Shown here one piece after another: positions 55,307-63,589 of a stretch of 64,000 bases of DNA; the stretch's first letter is position 1; the number at the start of each line of letters is the position of its first letter. The DNA comes from Miltoncostaea sp963771025 (lineage in GTDB: Bacteria; Actinomycetota; Thermoleophilia; Miltoncostaeales; Miltoncostaeaceae), in contig CAVYRL010000002.1 of assembly GCA_963771025.1 (NCBI GenBank), forward strand, positions 62,001 through 126,000, read 5' to 3'. Under the pieces are notes generated by a model. That model saw only the letters and a program-made list of their open reading frames with translations. It was not told the origin of the DNA and searched no databases. Made by a program: the position numbers and the translations under genes.

Positions 55307-56433
55307 CGCCTCCCCCTCCACTCGGCGCCGGTGCCGCGCAGGCGGCCGACCGCCCCGCGGATCGCGGCGCCGCCGAGCACCAGCAGCCCCAGCGGCAGGG
55401 TCGGGGCGTAGCGGGCGGGCGTGGGCACCGCCCATGACGACAGGCGCTGCAGGGCGATGAGCGCGGCCGTACCCCCGAGCCCGGTCACCGCGAGGGCCCG
55501 GTCGCGGCGCAGCAGCCCGGCCGTCGCCGCGACCGCGGGAAGCACGGCGAGGGCTGCGAGCGTGAGGGCGCCCACCACCGCCTTGCCCGGAGCGCCGGCG
55601 GCCCCGAAGGAGGCGTTCTTGCTCCAGCCGTCCCACACCTCGCGCGCCCCGTGGTACATGCGGAGCCGGGCCAGGTGGCCCGCCGGGGCGGGGAGCAGCA
55701 GCGCCCCGTGCCGCTTGACGGCCGAGGCGAGGGTCACGTCGTCGACCATCCGCCCGCGGATGGCGGCGTGGCCGCCGACGGCGTCGTAGAGCGGGCGCGG
55801 CATGAGCATGTAGCCGCCGGCGGCGATGGCGACCGTGCTGCGCGGCGATCGCGCCAGCGGCCCGGGCGCGACGAAGGTGCCGATGGCCACCAGCGCGGCC
55901 GGCGTCACCACCCGCTCGGTGATCCCCCCGCTGTCGATGGTCGGGAACAGGGTCAGCCCTCCACGCCCGAGCCGCATGGCCATCGCGAGCGTCCGGCCGA
56001 GGGAATCGGGCGAGTGGAGCACGTCGGCGTCGGTGAACAGGAGCCAGTCGCCGTCGGCGTGCGCCACGCCCTGCCAGCAGGCCCACGGCTTGCCGATCCA
56101 CCCCTCGGGCAGCGGGGCGCCCGCCACGACGCGCACGCGCGGATCGCCGGCGGCCGCCGCGGTCGCCGCCGCGAACGTGTCGTCGTCGGACTGGTCGTCG
56201 ACCACCACCACCTGGACCCGCGGGTAGTCGAGCGCGCGCAGGCTGCCGATCGCCGCGCCGATCCCGCGCGCCTCGTTGCGCGCGGGCACCACGACGCTCA
56301 CGCGGGGCCCGTCGCCGGCGGGCGGCTCGGCGGCGGGGCGGTGGGCCGCGCGCCTCTCGTGACAGGCGAGGGCCGCGGCGCCGGTCCACAGCGCGGCGGC
56401 GACCCCGGCGGCGAGGAGGAGGTCGTCGCGCAC
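55288..56433 (-). CDS. Family 2 glycosyltransferase, membrane-bound (CrtQ-like)
   Basis: 381 residues from GTG 56433. N-terminal membrane helix, then a GT-A domain: VSVVVPARNEARGIGAAIGSLRALDYPRVQVVVVDDQSDDDT and LLFTDADVLHSPDSLGRTLAMA (D-x-D), GGYMLMPRPLYDAVGGHAAI, MVDDVTLASAVKRHG; three or so C-terminal helices. Resembles glycosyltransferases that decorate carotenoids or lipids (WDGWSKNASFG). Acceptor unknown; no carotenoid genes in the window. Confidence 0.85.
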   Translation of the reverse strand: MRDDLLLAAGVAAALWTGAAALACHERRAAHRPAAEPPAGDGPRVSVVVPARNEARGIGAAIGSLRALDYPRVQVVVVDDQSDDDTFAAATAAAAGDPRVRVVAGAPLPEGWIGKPWACWQGVAHADGDWLLFTDADVLHSPDSLGRTLAMAMRLGRGGLTLFPTIDSGGITERVVTPAALVAIGTFVAPGPLARSPRSTVAIAAGGYMLMPRPLYDAVGGHAAIRGRMVDDVTLASAVKRHGALLLPAPAGHLARLRMYHGAREVWDGWSKNASFGAAGAPGKAVVGALTLAALAVLPAVAATAGLLRRDRALAVTGLGGTAALIALQRLSSWAVPTPARYAPTLPLGLLVLGGAAIRGAVGRLRGTGAEWRGRRYPLAR

Positions 56434-56469
56434 CGTCCGAGGTTAGTGAAGACGCGTCATGCTGGGCCG

Positions 56470-57075
56470 GTGAGCGTCGCCGGCATCATCCTCGCCGCGG
56501 GTCGCGGGGCACGCATGGGACGGCCCAAGCAGCTCTCGGTGCTGGAGGGGCGGCCCCTCGTGCAGCACGTCATCGACGCCGCCGTCGCGGCGTCCCTGAC
56601 GGACGTGGCGGTCGTGCTCGGCCACGCCGCCGACGCGGTCGCCGCCGCCCTGCGGCTGCCTCCCGGCGTCACGATCGTCGTCAACCCGCGCTACGCCGAG
56701 GGCCAGTCCACCTCGCTGCGCGCCGGCCTCGCCCGGGCCCCGGCCCGCGCCGGCGCCGCGGTCGTGCTCCTGGGCGATCAGCCCGAGGTGCGCGTCGATG
56801 CGATCCGTGCCGTGGTGCGGGCCCAGGCGCGCAGCGACGCCCCGGTCCTGCGGGCGGCCTACGGCGGCCGTCCGTCCCACCCGGTGGCGCTCGCGCGCTC
56901 GGTGTGGCCCGAGGCCGAGGCGCTGCGCGGCGACGCCGGGGCCCGCGCGCTGATCGCGGCCCACGCGGGCCGGGTGGAGCTGGTCGAGGTGGGCGGCGCG
57001 CCGCCCGAGGACATCGACAGCCCGGAGGACCTGGAGCGCCTTCTGGCCCGCCGCGCTAGCCCGCGTGCCGGATGA
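56470..57075 (+). CDS. mocA: MobA-like molybdenum-cofactor cytidylyltransferase
   Basis: 201 residues from GTG 56470 (CATGCT 6 nt upstream, similar to the leaderless -10). Nucleotidyltransferase fold: SVAGIILAAGRGARMGRPKQLSVLEGRPLVQHVID, VVLLGDQPEVRVDAI and GRPSHPVALARSVWPEAEALRGDAGARALI. Members link CTP to molybdopterin for enzymes of the xanthine-oxidase/CO-dehydrogenase class, which fits the cox genes next to it. It converges on coxE, with the last 20 bp overlapping. Confidence 0.87.
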   Translation: MSVAGIILAAGRGARMGRPKQLSVLEGRPLVQHVIDAAVAASLTDVAVVLGHAADAVAAALRLPPGVTIVVNPRYAEGQSTSLRAGLARAPARAGAAVVLLGDQPEVRVDAIRAVVRAQARSDAPVLRAAYGGRPSHPVALARSVWPEAEALRGDAGARALIAAHAGRVELVEVGGAPPEDIDSPEDLERLLARRASPRAG

Positions 57076-58141
57076 CCTCGGCCACCTCTTCGAGGCTCTG
57101 CAGGTTGTGCCCGGCCTGGAACACGTCGATGTGGGGCAGCGCCGCGGCCATGCCGCGGGCGAGCGGCTCGTAGGAGTCGCCGCCCTTCAGCGGGTTGAGC
57201 CAGACCACGCGGTGCGCGAGGCGGGCCAGGCGCTCCATCTGCGCGCCCAGCAGCTCCGGGTCGCCCACCTCCAGGCCGTCGGAGAGGATGACGCAGACGG
57301 CGCCGCGCACCACCCGCGTGCGCCCGTGCTCGTCCATCAGCCGCTTCAGCGACGCGCCGATGCGGGTGCCGCCGTCCCAGTCGGTCGCCTCCTCGGCCGC
57401 GGCGGCGAAGGCGGCGTCGGGATCGGAGTTGGCCAGGGCGCGCGTCATGCGCGTGAGCCGGGTGCCGAAGGCGAAGGCCTCCCAGTCCGGACCGGTCCGG
57501 AGGGCGGCGTGGGCGAACATCGTGAGGGCGCGCGAGTAGGTGGACATCGATCCCGAGACGTCCAGCACGAGCAGCAGGCGCCGTGGCTGGACCCGCCGCC
57601 GCCGCCACGCGCGCTCGATCGGCTCGCCTCCGGTGCGCATCGCGCGGCGGAGCGTCCGCCGCAGGTCGGGCTCACCGGATCCGGCAGCCCTGCGGCGCCG
57701 CGTGCGCCGCGCCGGCGTCCGCAGGCGCAGGCGGGCCATCAGCCGCGCGAGGATCGCCAGCTCCCCCGGGGTGCAGTCGGCGAAGCTCTTGCGCCGCAGC
57801 GCCTCGATCGGGCTGGCGAGGCTCACGTCGCGCGCGTCGCCCGGCGCGCCCGCGTCCACCGAGATCTCGGCGGGGGCCGCGACGCCCCTCCGGCGGTCCG
57901 CCGGTTCCCGGGGGGGCGGATGCGGAAGGGGGATCCGGAACGCCTCCGCGAACGCGCGGTCGAAGGCGTCGATGTCCTCCCGGCGGGAGATCAGCGTGGC
58001 GCGGGCCGCCCAGTAGAGGTCGTCCGCGCCGACGGCCGCCACCCCGCGGGCCATCGAGAGGACGCGCCCGGTCCCGACCGGGACCCCCCGGTCGCGCAGC
58101 CCGCGGGCGAGGGCCATCGCGGGCTCGATGTCGGCGGCCAC
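57056..58141 (-). CDS. coxE: CoxE-like von Willebrand A protein
   Basis: 361 residues from GTG 58141. N-terminal helical part (PAMALARGLRDRGVPVGTGRVLSMARGVAAVG, ADDLYWAARATLISRREDIDAFDRAFAEAF) is the DUF/CoxE region; the vWA domain begins RRLLLVLDVSGSMSTYSRAL (MIDAS D-x-S-x-S) and has VVRGAVCVILSDGLEVGDPELLGAQMERL. With the MoxR-type ATPase CoxD it assists in inserting or maturing the Cu- or sulfur-modified molybdenum site of CODH-type enzymes. Starts 1-2 bp after the coxD stop. Confidence 0.9.
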   Translation of the reverse strand: MAADIEPAMALARGLRDRGVPVGTGRVLSMARGVAAVGADDLYWAARATLISRREDIDAFDRAFAEAFRIPLPHPPPREPADRRRGVAAPAEISVDAGAPGDARDVSLASPIEALRRKSFADCTPGELAILARLMARLRLRTPARRTRRRRAAGSGEPDLRRTLRRAMRTGGEPIERAWRRRRVQPRRLLLVLDVSGSMSTYSRALTMFAHAALRTGPDWEAFAFGTRLTRMTRALANSDPDAAFAAAAEEATDWDGGTRIGASLKRLMDEHGRTRVVRGAVCVILSDGLEVGDPELLGAQMERLARLAHRVVWLNPLKGGDSYEPLARGMAAALPHIDVFQAGHNLQSLEEVAEVIRHAG

Positions 58142-58142
58142 C

Positions 58143-59006
58143 TCAGATGACCTCCGGGAGGATCCGGCGCACCATCGCCAGGTCGTCGTGGTTCTTCAGG
58201 GCGGCGCCGAGCGTCTCGTCGGCCGACGCGCGATCGATGCGCCCGATGCCGAGCGCCGCGAGGGCGTGGGTCCAGTCGATCGCCTCGGCCGGGCCCGGGC
58301 GCTTGGCGAGGTCCAGCGCGCGGAGCCGCGCGACGACCTCGGCCACCGAGCGCGCCAGCGCCTCGGAGGCCTCCGGAGCGCGCAGGCGGATGATCGCGAT
58401 CTCGCGCTCGAGGTCCGGGTAGTCGATCCAGTGGTACAGGCAGCGGCGCTTGAGGGCGTCGTGCAGCTCACGGGTGCGGTTGGACGTGAGCACCACGACC
58501 GGCGGCGCGTCCGCGGTCACCGTGCCGATCTCGGGGATGGTGACCGCCGAGTCGGCCAGAACCTCCAGCAGGAAGGCCTCGAACTCCTCGTCGGCGCGGT
58601 CGATCTCGTCGATGAGCAGCACCGCCCCGGCCCCGGCGCGGACCGCGCGCAGAAGCGGGCGCTCGACGAGGAACTCGGGCCCGTAGAGCTCGGCGGCCCG
58701 GCGCGAGGGGTCGAGCGTGCCCTCCTGGAGCGTGCGCGCGTAGAGCAGCTGGCGGGCGTAGTCCCATTCGTAGAGCGCCTGTCCGGCGTCGATGCCCTCG
58801 TAGCACTGCAGGCGGATCATCTCGGCGCCGAGGACCTGCGCGAGGGTGCGCGCGATCTCGGTCTTGCCGACGCCGGGCTCGCCCTCCAGCAGCAGCGGGC
58901 GGCGCAGCGAGAGGGCCAGGAACACCGACACCACGAGACCGCGATCGGCGAGGTACGACGCGCCGGCGAGCGCCCTGTCGAGCTCGTCGACATCGGCGAA
59001 GGCCAT
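58143..59006 (-). CDS. coxD: CoxD-like MoxR-family AAA+ ATPase
   Basis: 287 residues from ATG 59006 (MAFADVDELDRALAGASYLADRGLV, as in CoxD); ATG 59033 (MSSQEPGVP) is an upstream alternative. Walker A LLEGEPGVGKTE, Walker B VLLIDEIDRADEEFEAFLLEVL, sensor I VVLTSNRTRELHDALKRRCLYHW. MoxR ATPases pair with a vWA protein, here CoxE, to activate the molybdenum enzyme. Divergent from the xdhC-coxGSLM genes; they share the 100-bp promoter gap. Confidence 0.93.
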   Translation of the reverse strand: MAFADVDELDRALAGASYLADRGLVVSVFLALSLRRPLLLEGEPGVGKTEIARTLAQVLGAEMIRLQCYEGIDAGQALYEWDYARQLLYARTLQEGTLDPSRRAAELYGPEFLVERPLLRAVRAGAGAVLLIDEIDRADEEFEAFLLEVLADSAVTIPEIGTVTADAPPVVVLTSNRTRELHDALKRRCLYHWIDYPDLEREIAIIRLRAPEASEALARSVAEVVARLRALDLAKRPGPAEAIDWTHALAALGIGRIDRASADETLGAALKNHDDLAMVRRILPEVI

Positions 59007-59043
59007 TGGCACCCCCGGTTCTTGAGAGGACATCGTGATGATA

Positions 59044-59072
59044 TTGACGATCTTTCCCTCCGGCCGTAGTGT
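59044..59072 (+). promoter_or_regulatory. Housekeeping-type promoter for the xdhC-coxGSLM operon
   Basis: -35 TTGACG (59044-59049), 17-nt spacer, -10 TAGTGT (59067-59072). Transcription from about 59079 gives a short leader with AGAGG before GTG 59104. One of the few canonical -35/-10 pairs in this window. Confidence 0.65.
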
Positions 59073-59103
59073 CGAGCTCCGGGAGCGACATAGAGGTCGC
59101 CCA

Positions 59104-60120
59104 GTGCGGGACGTGCTGCCGACAGTGGAGGAGTGGGTCCGGGACGGCCGGAGGGTCGCCCTCTGCACGGTGGTGCGGGTCGAGCGATCCGCCCCGCGCC
59201 TCCCCGGAAGCGTGATGGCGGTCGCGGACACCGGCGAGGTGGCGGGCTCGGTGACCGGCGGCTGCGTGGAGTCGGCCCTCTACGCGGAGACGGAGGAGGT
59301 GCTCGCGGGAGGCCCTGCGCGCCTGGTGGCCTTCGGCATCGTCGACGACGAGGCCTTCGAGGTCGGGCTCCCCTGCGGCGGCACCGTCCACGTCTTCATC
59401 GAGATGCTCGACCCCGAGGTCTTCGCCGGGGTCGCGGCGGCCGTGCGCGACGACCGCCCGGTGGCCTACGTCACGACGATCGCCGGCGAGCACCCGGGCC
59501 GTTCGCGGCTGGTCGGGCGCGACGCCGCGGGCGCCGACGGGATCGAGCGCGCCGCGCTCCCTCTGCTCGCACTGGGCGAGAGCGCCATCGTGGCGGTCGG
59601 GGACGAGGAGGTGTTCGTCTCGTCGCTCGTCCCGCGCCCCGCGATGTACATCTTCGGCGCGATCGACTTCGCCTCGGCTCTCGCGACCGTGGGGCGCTTC
59701 CTGGGCTACCGGGTCACCGTCTGCGACCCGCGGGCGCTCTTCATCACGCCCGCCCGCTTCCCGGACGCCGACGAGCTGGTGACCGAGTGGCCGCACGACT
59801 TCCTGGCGCATGCCCCCATCGACGAGCGCACGGCGATCTGCGTGCTCACCCACGACGAGAAGTTCGACGTGCCGGCGCTGCTCGCGGCCGTCCGCACTCC
59901 GGCGCGCTTCATCGGCGCCATGGGCAGCCGGCGCACCACCGACCGGCGCCGGGCCCGCCTGCTGGAGGAGGGGGCGAGCGAGGCGGACCTCGCGCGGGTC
60001 CACGCGCCGATCGGCATCTCGATCGGGTCGCGCACGCCCGAGGAGGTCGCGATCGCCATCGGGGCGCAGATCACGGCGGTGGTCAACAGGGTGGACGCCC
60101 CCGCCCCGGCCGCGACATGA
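59104..60120 (+). CDS. xdhC: XdhC/CoxI-family molybdenum-cofactor insertion protein
   Basis: 338 residues from GTG 59104. N-terminal XdhC_CoxI domain (VALCTVVRVERSAPRLPGSVMAVADTGEVAGSVTGGCVESALY, LPCGGTVHVFIE) and C-terminal Rossmann domain (MYIFGAIDFASALATVGRFLGYRVTVCDPR, FIGAMGSRRTTDRR, HAPIGISIGSRTPEEVAIAIGAQI). In Rhodobacter XdhC carries the sulfurated molybdenum cofactor and hands it to the enzyme. First gene of the operon. Its end is separated from coxG by 25 bp. Confidence 0.93.
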   Translation: MRDVLPTVEEWVRDGRRVALCTVVRVERSAPRLPGSVMAVADTGEVAGSVTGGCVESALYAETEEVLAGGPARLVAFGIVDDEAFEVGLPCGGTVHVFIEMLDPEVFAGVAAAVRDDRPVAYVTTIAGEHPGRSRLVGRDAAGADGIERAALPLLALGESAIVAVGDEEVFVSSLVPRPAMYIFGAIDFASALATVGRFLGYRVTVCDPRALFITPARFPDADELVTEWPHDFLAHAPIDERTAICVLTHDEKFDVPALLAAVRTPARFIGAMGSRRTTDRRRARLLEEGASEADLARVHAPIGISIGSRTPEEVAIAIGAQITAVVNRVDAPAPAAT

Positions 60121-60145
60121 GCACGGCCCGCCGCCGGGGGGATCC

Positions 60146-60733
60146 GTGAGGCTCGATCACGCCTTCGAGGTGCCGGCGTCCCCCGAGGAGACGCAGACGC
60201 TGATGCTCGACGCCGAGCGCGTCGTTCCGTGCATGCCCGGCGCGACGTTGGTGGAGGTCGTCGACCACCGGACCTGGAAGGCGAAGATGGACGTCAAGCT
60301 GGGACCCATCGGGATGAAGTTCCTCGTCGACGTGACGCTGCTCGATCGCGACGACGACTCCCACCGGGTGCGGCTCGGCGTCAGCGGCCGCGATACGCGC
60401 GGCAAGGGCGGCGCGGAGGGCACGGTCGTGTCGGAGCTGTCCGCGCTCGGCACGGGGACCCGGGTGGAGATGGACACGGAGCTCCACTTCTCGGGCCAGG
60501 TCGCGCAGCTCGGCCGCCCCGGCGTGGTGCAGGACGTGTCCAACAGGCTGGTCGATCAGTTCGCGGAGTGCATCAAGGCGCAGCTGTCCGCGCCTCCCGA
60601 GATCGCCGCCGCGAAGGTCGTCGAGGCACAGAAGCCGATCTCCGGCTTCTCACTGGCGGTCGCCGCGCTCATGTCGGCGATCAAACGACTGCTCGGCCGT
60701 GGGGATGGCCGTGAAAAGGGGGAACCGACGTGA
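60146..60733 (+). CDS. coxG: CoxG-like SRPBCC protein
   Basis: 195 residues from GTG 60146 (GGGGGGA upstream). SRPBCC domain VRLDHAFEVPASPEETQTLMLDAERVVPCMPGATLVEVVD with KMDVKLGPIGMKFLVDVTLLDRD, GRDTRGKGGAEGTVVSEL; the C-terminal segment (GFSLAVAALMSAIKRLLG) is an amphipathic membrane helix. CoxG has been shown to anchor CO dehydrogenase to the membrane or carry quinone to it. Its end overlaps coxS (GTGA at 60730). Confidence 0.92.
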   Translation: MRLDHAFEVPASPEETQTLMLDAERVVPCMPGATLVEVVDHRTWKAKMDVKLGPIGMKFLVDVTLLDRDDDSHRVRLGVSGRDTRGKGGAEGTVVSELSALGTGTRVEMDTELHFSGQVAQLGRPGVVQDVSNRLVDQFAECIKAQLSAPPEIAAAKVVEAQKPISGFSLAVAALMSAIKRLLGRGDGREKGEPT

Positions 60734-61188
60734 AGCGCATCACGGTCACGGTCAATGGCCAGAGCCACACGCGCGACGTCGAGGAGCGCGAGCTCCTCGT
60801 TCACTTCCTGCGCGACGAGCTCGGGCTCACGGGCACCAACATCGGGTGCGACACCTCGTCGTGCGGCACCTGCACGGTGCACCTCGACGGCCAGTCGGTG
60901 AAGTCGTGCACCCTCCTCGCCGTCCAGGCCGACGGCGCCGTGGTCACCACCATCGAGGGGCTCGCCACCAACGGCGACCTGCACCCGATGCAGGCGGCCT
61001 TCCAGGAGAACCACGGGCTCCAGTGCGGCTACTGCACCCCGGGGATGATCATGGCTGCGGTCGGCCTCCTGGAGGAGAACCCCAATCCCAGCGACGACGA
61101 GATCCGTCATGGCCTCGAGGGCAACCTCTGTCGCTGCACCGGTTACCAGAACATCGTCAAGGCCGTCTCGGCCGTGGCCGGATCCTAG
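60730..61188 (+). CDS. coxS: CO dehydrogenase-type small subunit ([2Fe-2S]2)
   Basis: 152 residues from GTG 60730. Two iron-sulfur centres: plant-type IGCDTSSCGTCTVHLDGQSVKSC and helical LQCGYCTPGMIMAA with NLCRCTGYQNIVKAV. Moves electrons from the molybdenum site to FAD in the CODH/xanthine-oxidase family. Followed by coxL after 10 bp. Confidence 0.95.
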   Translation: MKRITVTVNGQSHTRDVEERELLVHFLRDELGLTGTNIGCDTSSCGTCTVHLDGQSVKSCTLLAVQADGAVVTTIEGLATNGDLHPMQAAFQENHGLQCGYCTPGMIMAAVGLLEENPNPSDDEIRHGLEGNLCRCTGYQNIVKAVSAVAGS

Positions 61189-61198
61189 GAGGCCGAAG

Positions 61199-63589
61199 AT
61201 GGCGACCACAGAAGCATCCTCGGCGTTCATCGGGCAGCCGGTGGCGCGCAAGGAGGACCCCGAGCTCATCACGGGCCGGGCGCGGTACGTCGATGACATC
61301 ACGGTCCCGGGCATGCTCTGGGTGTCCGTGGTGCGCAGCCCCTTCGCGCACGCGCGGATCAACGGGGTCGATGTCTCCCGGGCGCTCGCGATGGACGGCT
61401 GCGTCGCCGCCTTCAGCGGCGCGGACCTGGCCGGCGAGTGGCCGGCCCCCCTGGTCTGCGCCTGGCCGGTCACCGACGACATCAAGATGAGCGAGCATTG
61501 GCCGCTCGCCAAGGACAAGGCCCGGTACGTGGGCGAGGGCGTCGCCGTGGTGGTGGCCACGTCCCGCGTCCTCGCCAAGGACGCCGCCGAGCTGGTCGAG
61601 GTGGACTGGGAGCCGCTGCCGGCCGTCACCGATCCGCTCGCGGCGATGGAGGACGGCGCCCCGTTGGTGCACGACGACTTCGGCACCAACGTGTCGAGCG
61701 TCTGGGGGTTCGACAAGGGTGACTCGCCGGCCCCCCACAAGAGCTCCAAGCCCTTCTTCGACGATCCCGACCTGGTCAAGGTCAAGCAGCGCTACCGGCT
61801 GCGCCGCCTGATCCCCAACGCCCTGGAGCCGCGCGGGGTGCTCGTGGACCCGAACGTCGCGATGGGCGAGTACACGATGTACACCGCCAGCCAGATCCCC
61901 CACATCGTGCGCACGGCTCAGGCCATCACGTGTGGTATCCCCGAGGCCAAGCTGCGGGTCGTGGCCCCGGATGTGGGCGGAGGGTTCGGCTCGAAGCTCG
62001 ACACGTACGCCGAGGAGTCGATCTGCCTTGCGCTCGCGCGGCGGCTCAACCGAGCGGTCAAGTGGACGGCGGAGCGCTCCGAGGACTACCTGGCCACGAT
62101 CCACGGTCGCGACCTCTACACCGACATGGAGATGGCCAGCACGCGCGACGGCCGGCTGAAGGCGGTGCGCGCGACGGTCCACTGCGCGGTCGGCGCCTAC
62201 CACCAGATCGTCACCCCCGGCATCCAGATGCTCTCCGCCTGGCTCTACGGGGGCCTCTACGACGTCGAGGGCTACGACTTCGAGTACACCAACGTCTACA
62301 CCCACACCACGCCCACCGACGCCTACCGCGGCGCCGGGCGGCCCGAGGCCACCTACGCCGTCGAGCGGACGATGGACCTGCTGGCGCGCGAGCTGGGCAT
62401 GGACCCCGCGGAGCTGCGCCTCAAGAACTACATACCGACCGAGAGCTTCCCCAACCACACCATCGCGAGCGGCCTGACGGTCGACTCGGGCGACTATCCG
62501 CTGACCCACGAGGCGATGATCGCGGCCGTCAACTACGCGGACGTGCGCCGCCAGCAGGCCGAGCGCCGCCAGAGCGGGTCCACCACGCAGATCGGCATCG
62601 GGCTCTCGACCTGGACCGAGATGTGCGGGCTGGCCCCCTCGCGGGTGCTGCACGCGCTCAAGTACATCGCCGGCGGCTGGGACGCCGCGACGATCGAGAT
62701 GCTCCCCACCGGGACGGTGCGGGTGCTGATCGGGGTGACCCCCCACGGTCAGGGCCACGTGACCACGTTCTCGCAGATCGTCGCCGACCAGCTCGGCGTC
62801 GGGTTCGAGGACGTCGAGGTGCTCCACGGCGACACCCAGGTGGTGCCGCTGGGCATGGACACCTACGGCAGCCGCTCGCTGGCGGTCGGAGGCGTCGCGA
62901 CGCACTTCGCCGGCGAGAAGATCATCGCCAAGGCGCGCACGCTCGCCGCCCACCAGCTCGAGTGCAGCGAGGACGACCTGGATTTCGCCCACGGCGACTT
63001 CACGGTGCGCGGCACCGACAGGTCGGCCAACATCAAGGCCCTCGCGTTCGCGGCCTGGACGGCGCACGACCTGCCCGACGGCATGGAGCCGGGACTCACC
63101 GCCACTCACCTCTACGACCCGCCCAACTTCTCGTGGCCGAACGGCGCGCACGCCTGCGTGGTGCAGGTGGACACCGAGACCGGGGCGGTCGACATCCTCC
63201 GCTACGTCGCGGTCAACGACTGCGGTGTGGTGATCAACCCGCTCGTCGTCGAGGGTCAGGTGCACGGCGGCGTGGCCCAGGGAATCGCCGAAGCCCTCTT
63301 CGAGGAGGCGGGCTACGACGAGGAGGGAAACCTGCGTCACGGGAACATGACCACCTACCAGATCCCCGGGGCGCCGGAGATCCCGTCGATGGAGCTCTCG
63401 CGCACCTGCACCCCGAGCCCGAGCAACCCGCTCGGCGTGAAGGGCATCGGCGAGGCGGGCACCATCGCCTCGCCGCCGGCGGTCGTCAACGCGATCGTGG
63501 ACGCGCTCTCGCACCTCGGCGTCACCGACGTCGAGCGTCCGGCCACCCCCGAGAGAGTCTGGAACGCGATCCAGGAGGCGACGCGATGA
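61199..63589 (+). CDS. coxL: CO dehydrogenase-type large subunit, form II (AYRGAGR loop)
   Basis: 796 residues from ATG 61199 (AGGAGG, 61187-61192). Molybdopterin-cytosine-dinucleotide-binding catalytic subunit: GGGFGSKLDTYAEE, TDAYRGAGRPEATYAVERTMDLLA, VTPHGQGHVTTFSQIVADQLG, DTYGSRSLAVGG, GVKGIGEAGTIASPPAVVNAI (catalytic Glu in G-E-A). The active-site loop is AYRGAGR, not the AYxCSFR of true form I CODH, so it lacks the copper-binding Cys. Form II enzymes have uncertain substrates (CO activity reported for few). Overlaps coxM (ATGA). Confidence 0.95.
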   Translation: MATTEASSAFIGQPVARKEDPELITGRARYVDDITVPGMLWVSVVRSPFAHARINGVDVSRALAMDGCVAAFSGADLAGEWPAPLVCAWPVTDDIKMSEHWPLAKDKARYVGEGVAVVVATSRVLAKDAAELVEVDWEPLPAVTDPLAAMEDGAPLVHDDFGTNVSSVWGFDKGDSPAPHKSSKPFFDDPDLVKVKQRYRLRRLIPNALEPRGVLVDPNVAMGEYTMYTASQIPHIVRTAQAITCGIPEAKLRVVAPDVGGGFGSKLDTYAEESICLALARRLNRAVKWTAERSEDYLATIHGRDLYTDMEMASTRDGRLKAVRATVHCAVGAYHQIVTPGIQMLSAWLYGGLYDVEGYDFEYTNVYTHTTPTDAYRGAGRPEATYAVERTMDLLARELGMDPAELRLKNYIPTESFPNHTIASGLTVDSGDYPLTHEAMIAAVNYADVRRQQAERRQSGSTTQIGIGLSTWTEMCGLAPSRVLHALKYIAGGWDAATIEMLPTGTVRVLIGVTPHGQGHVTTFSQIVADQLGVGFEDVEVLHGDTQVVPLGMDTYGSRSLAVGGVATHFAGEKIIAKARTLAAHQLECSEDDLDFAHGDFTVRGTDRSANIKALAFAAWTAHDLPDGMEPGLTATHLYDPPNFSWPNGAHACVVQVDTETGAVDILRYVAVNDCGVVINPLVVEGQVHGGVAQGIAEALFEEAGYDEEGNLRHGNMTTYQIPGAPEIPSMELSRTCTPSPSNPLGVKGIGEAGTIASPPAVVNAIVDALSHLGVTDVERPATPERVWNAIQEATR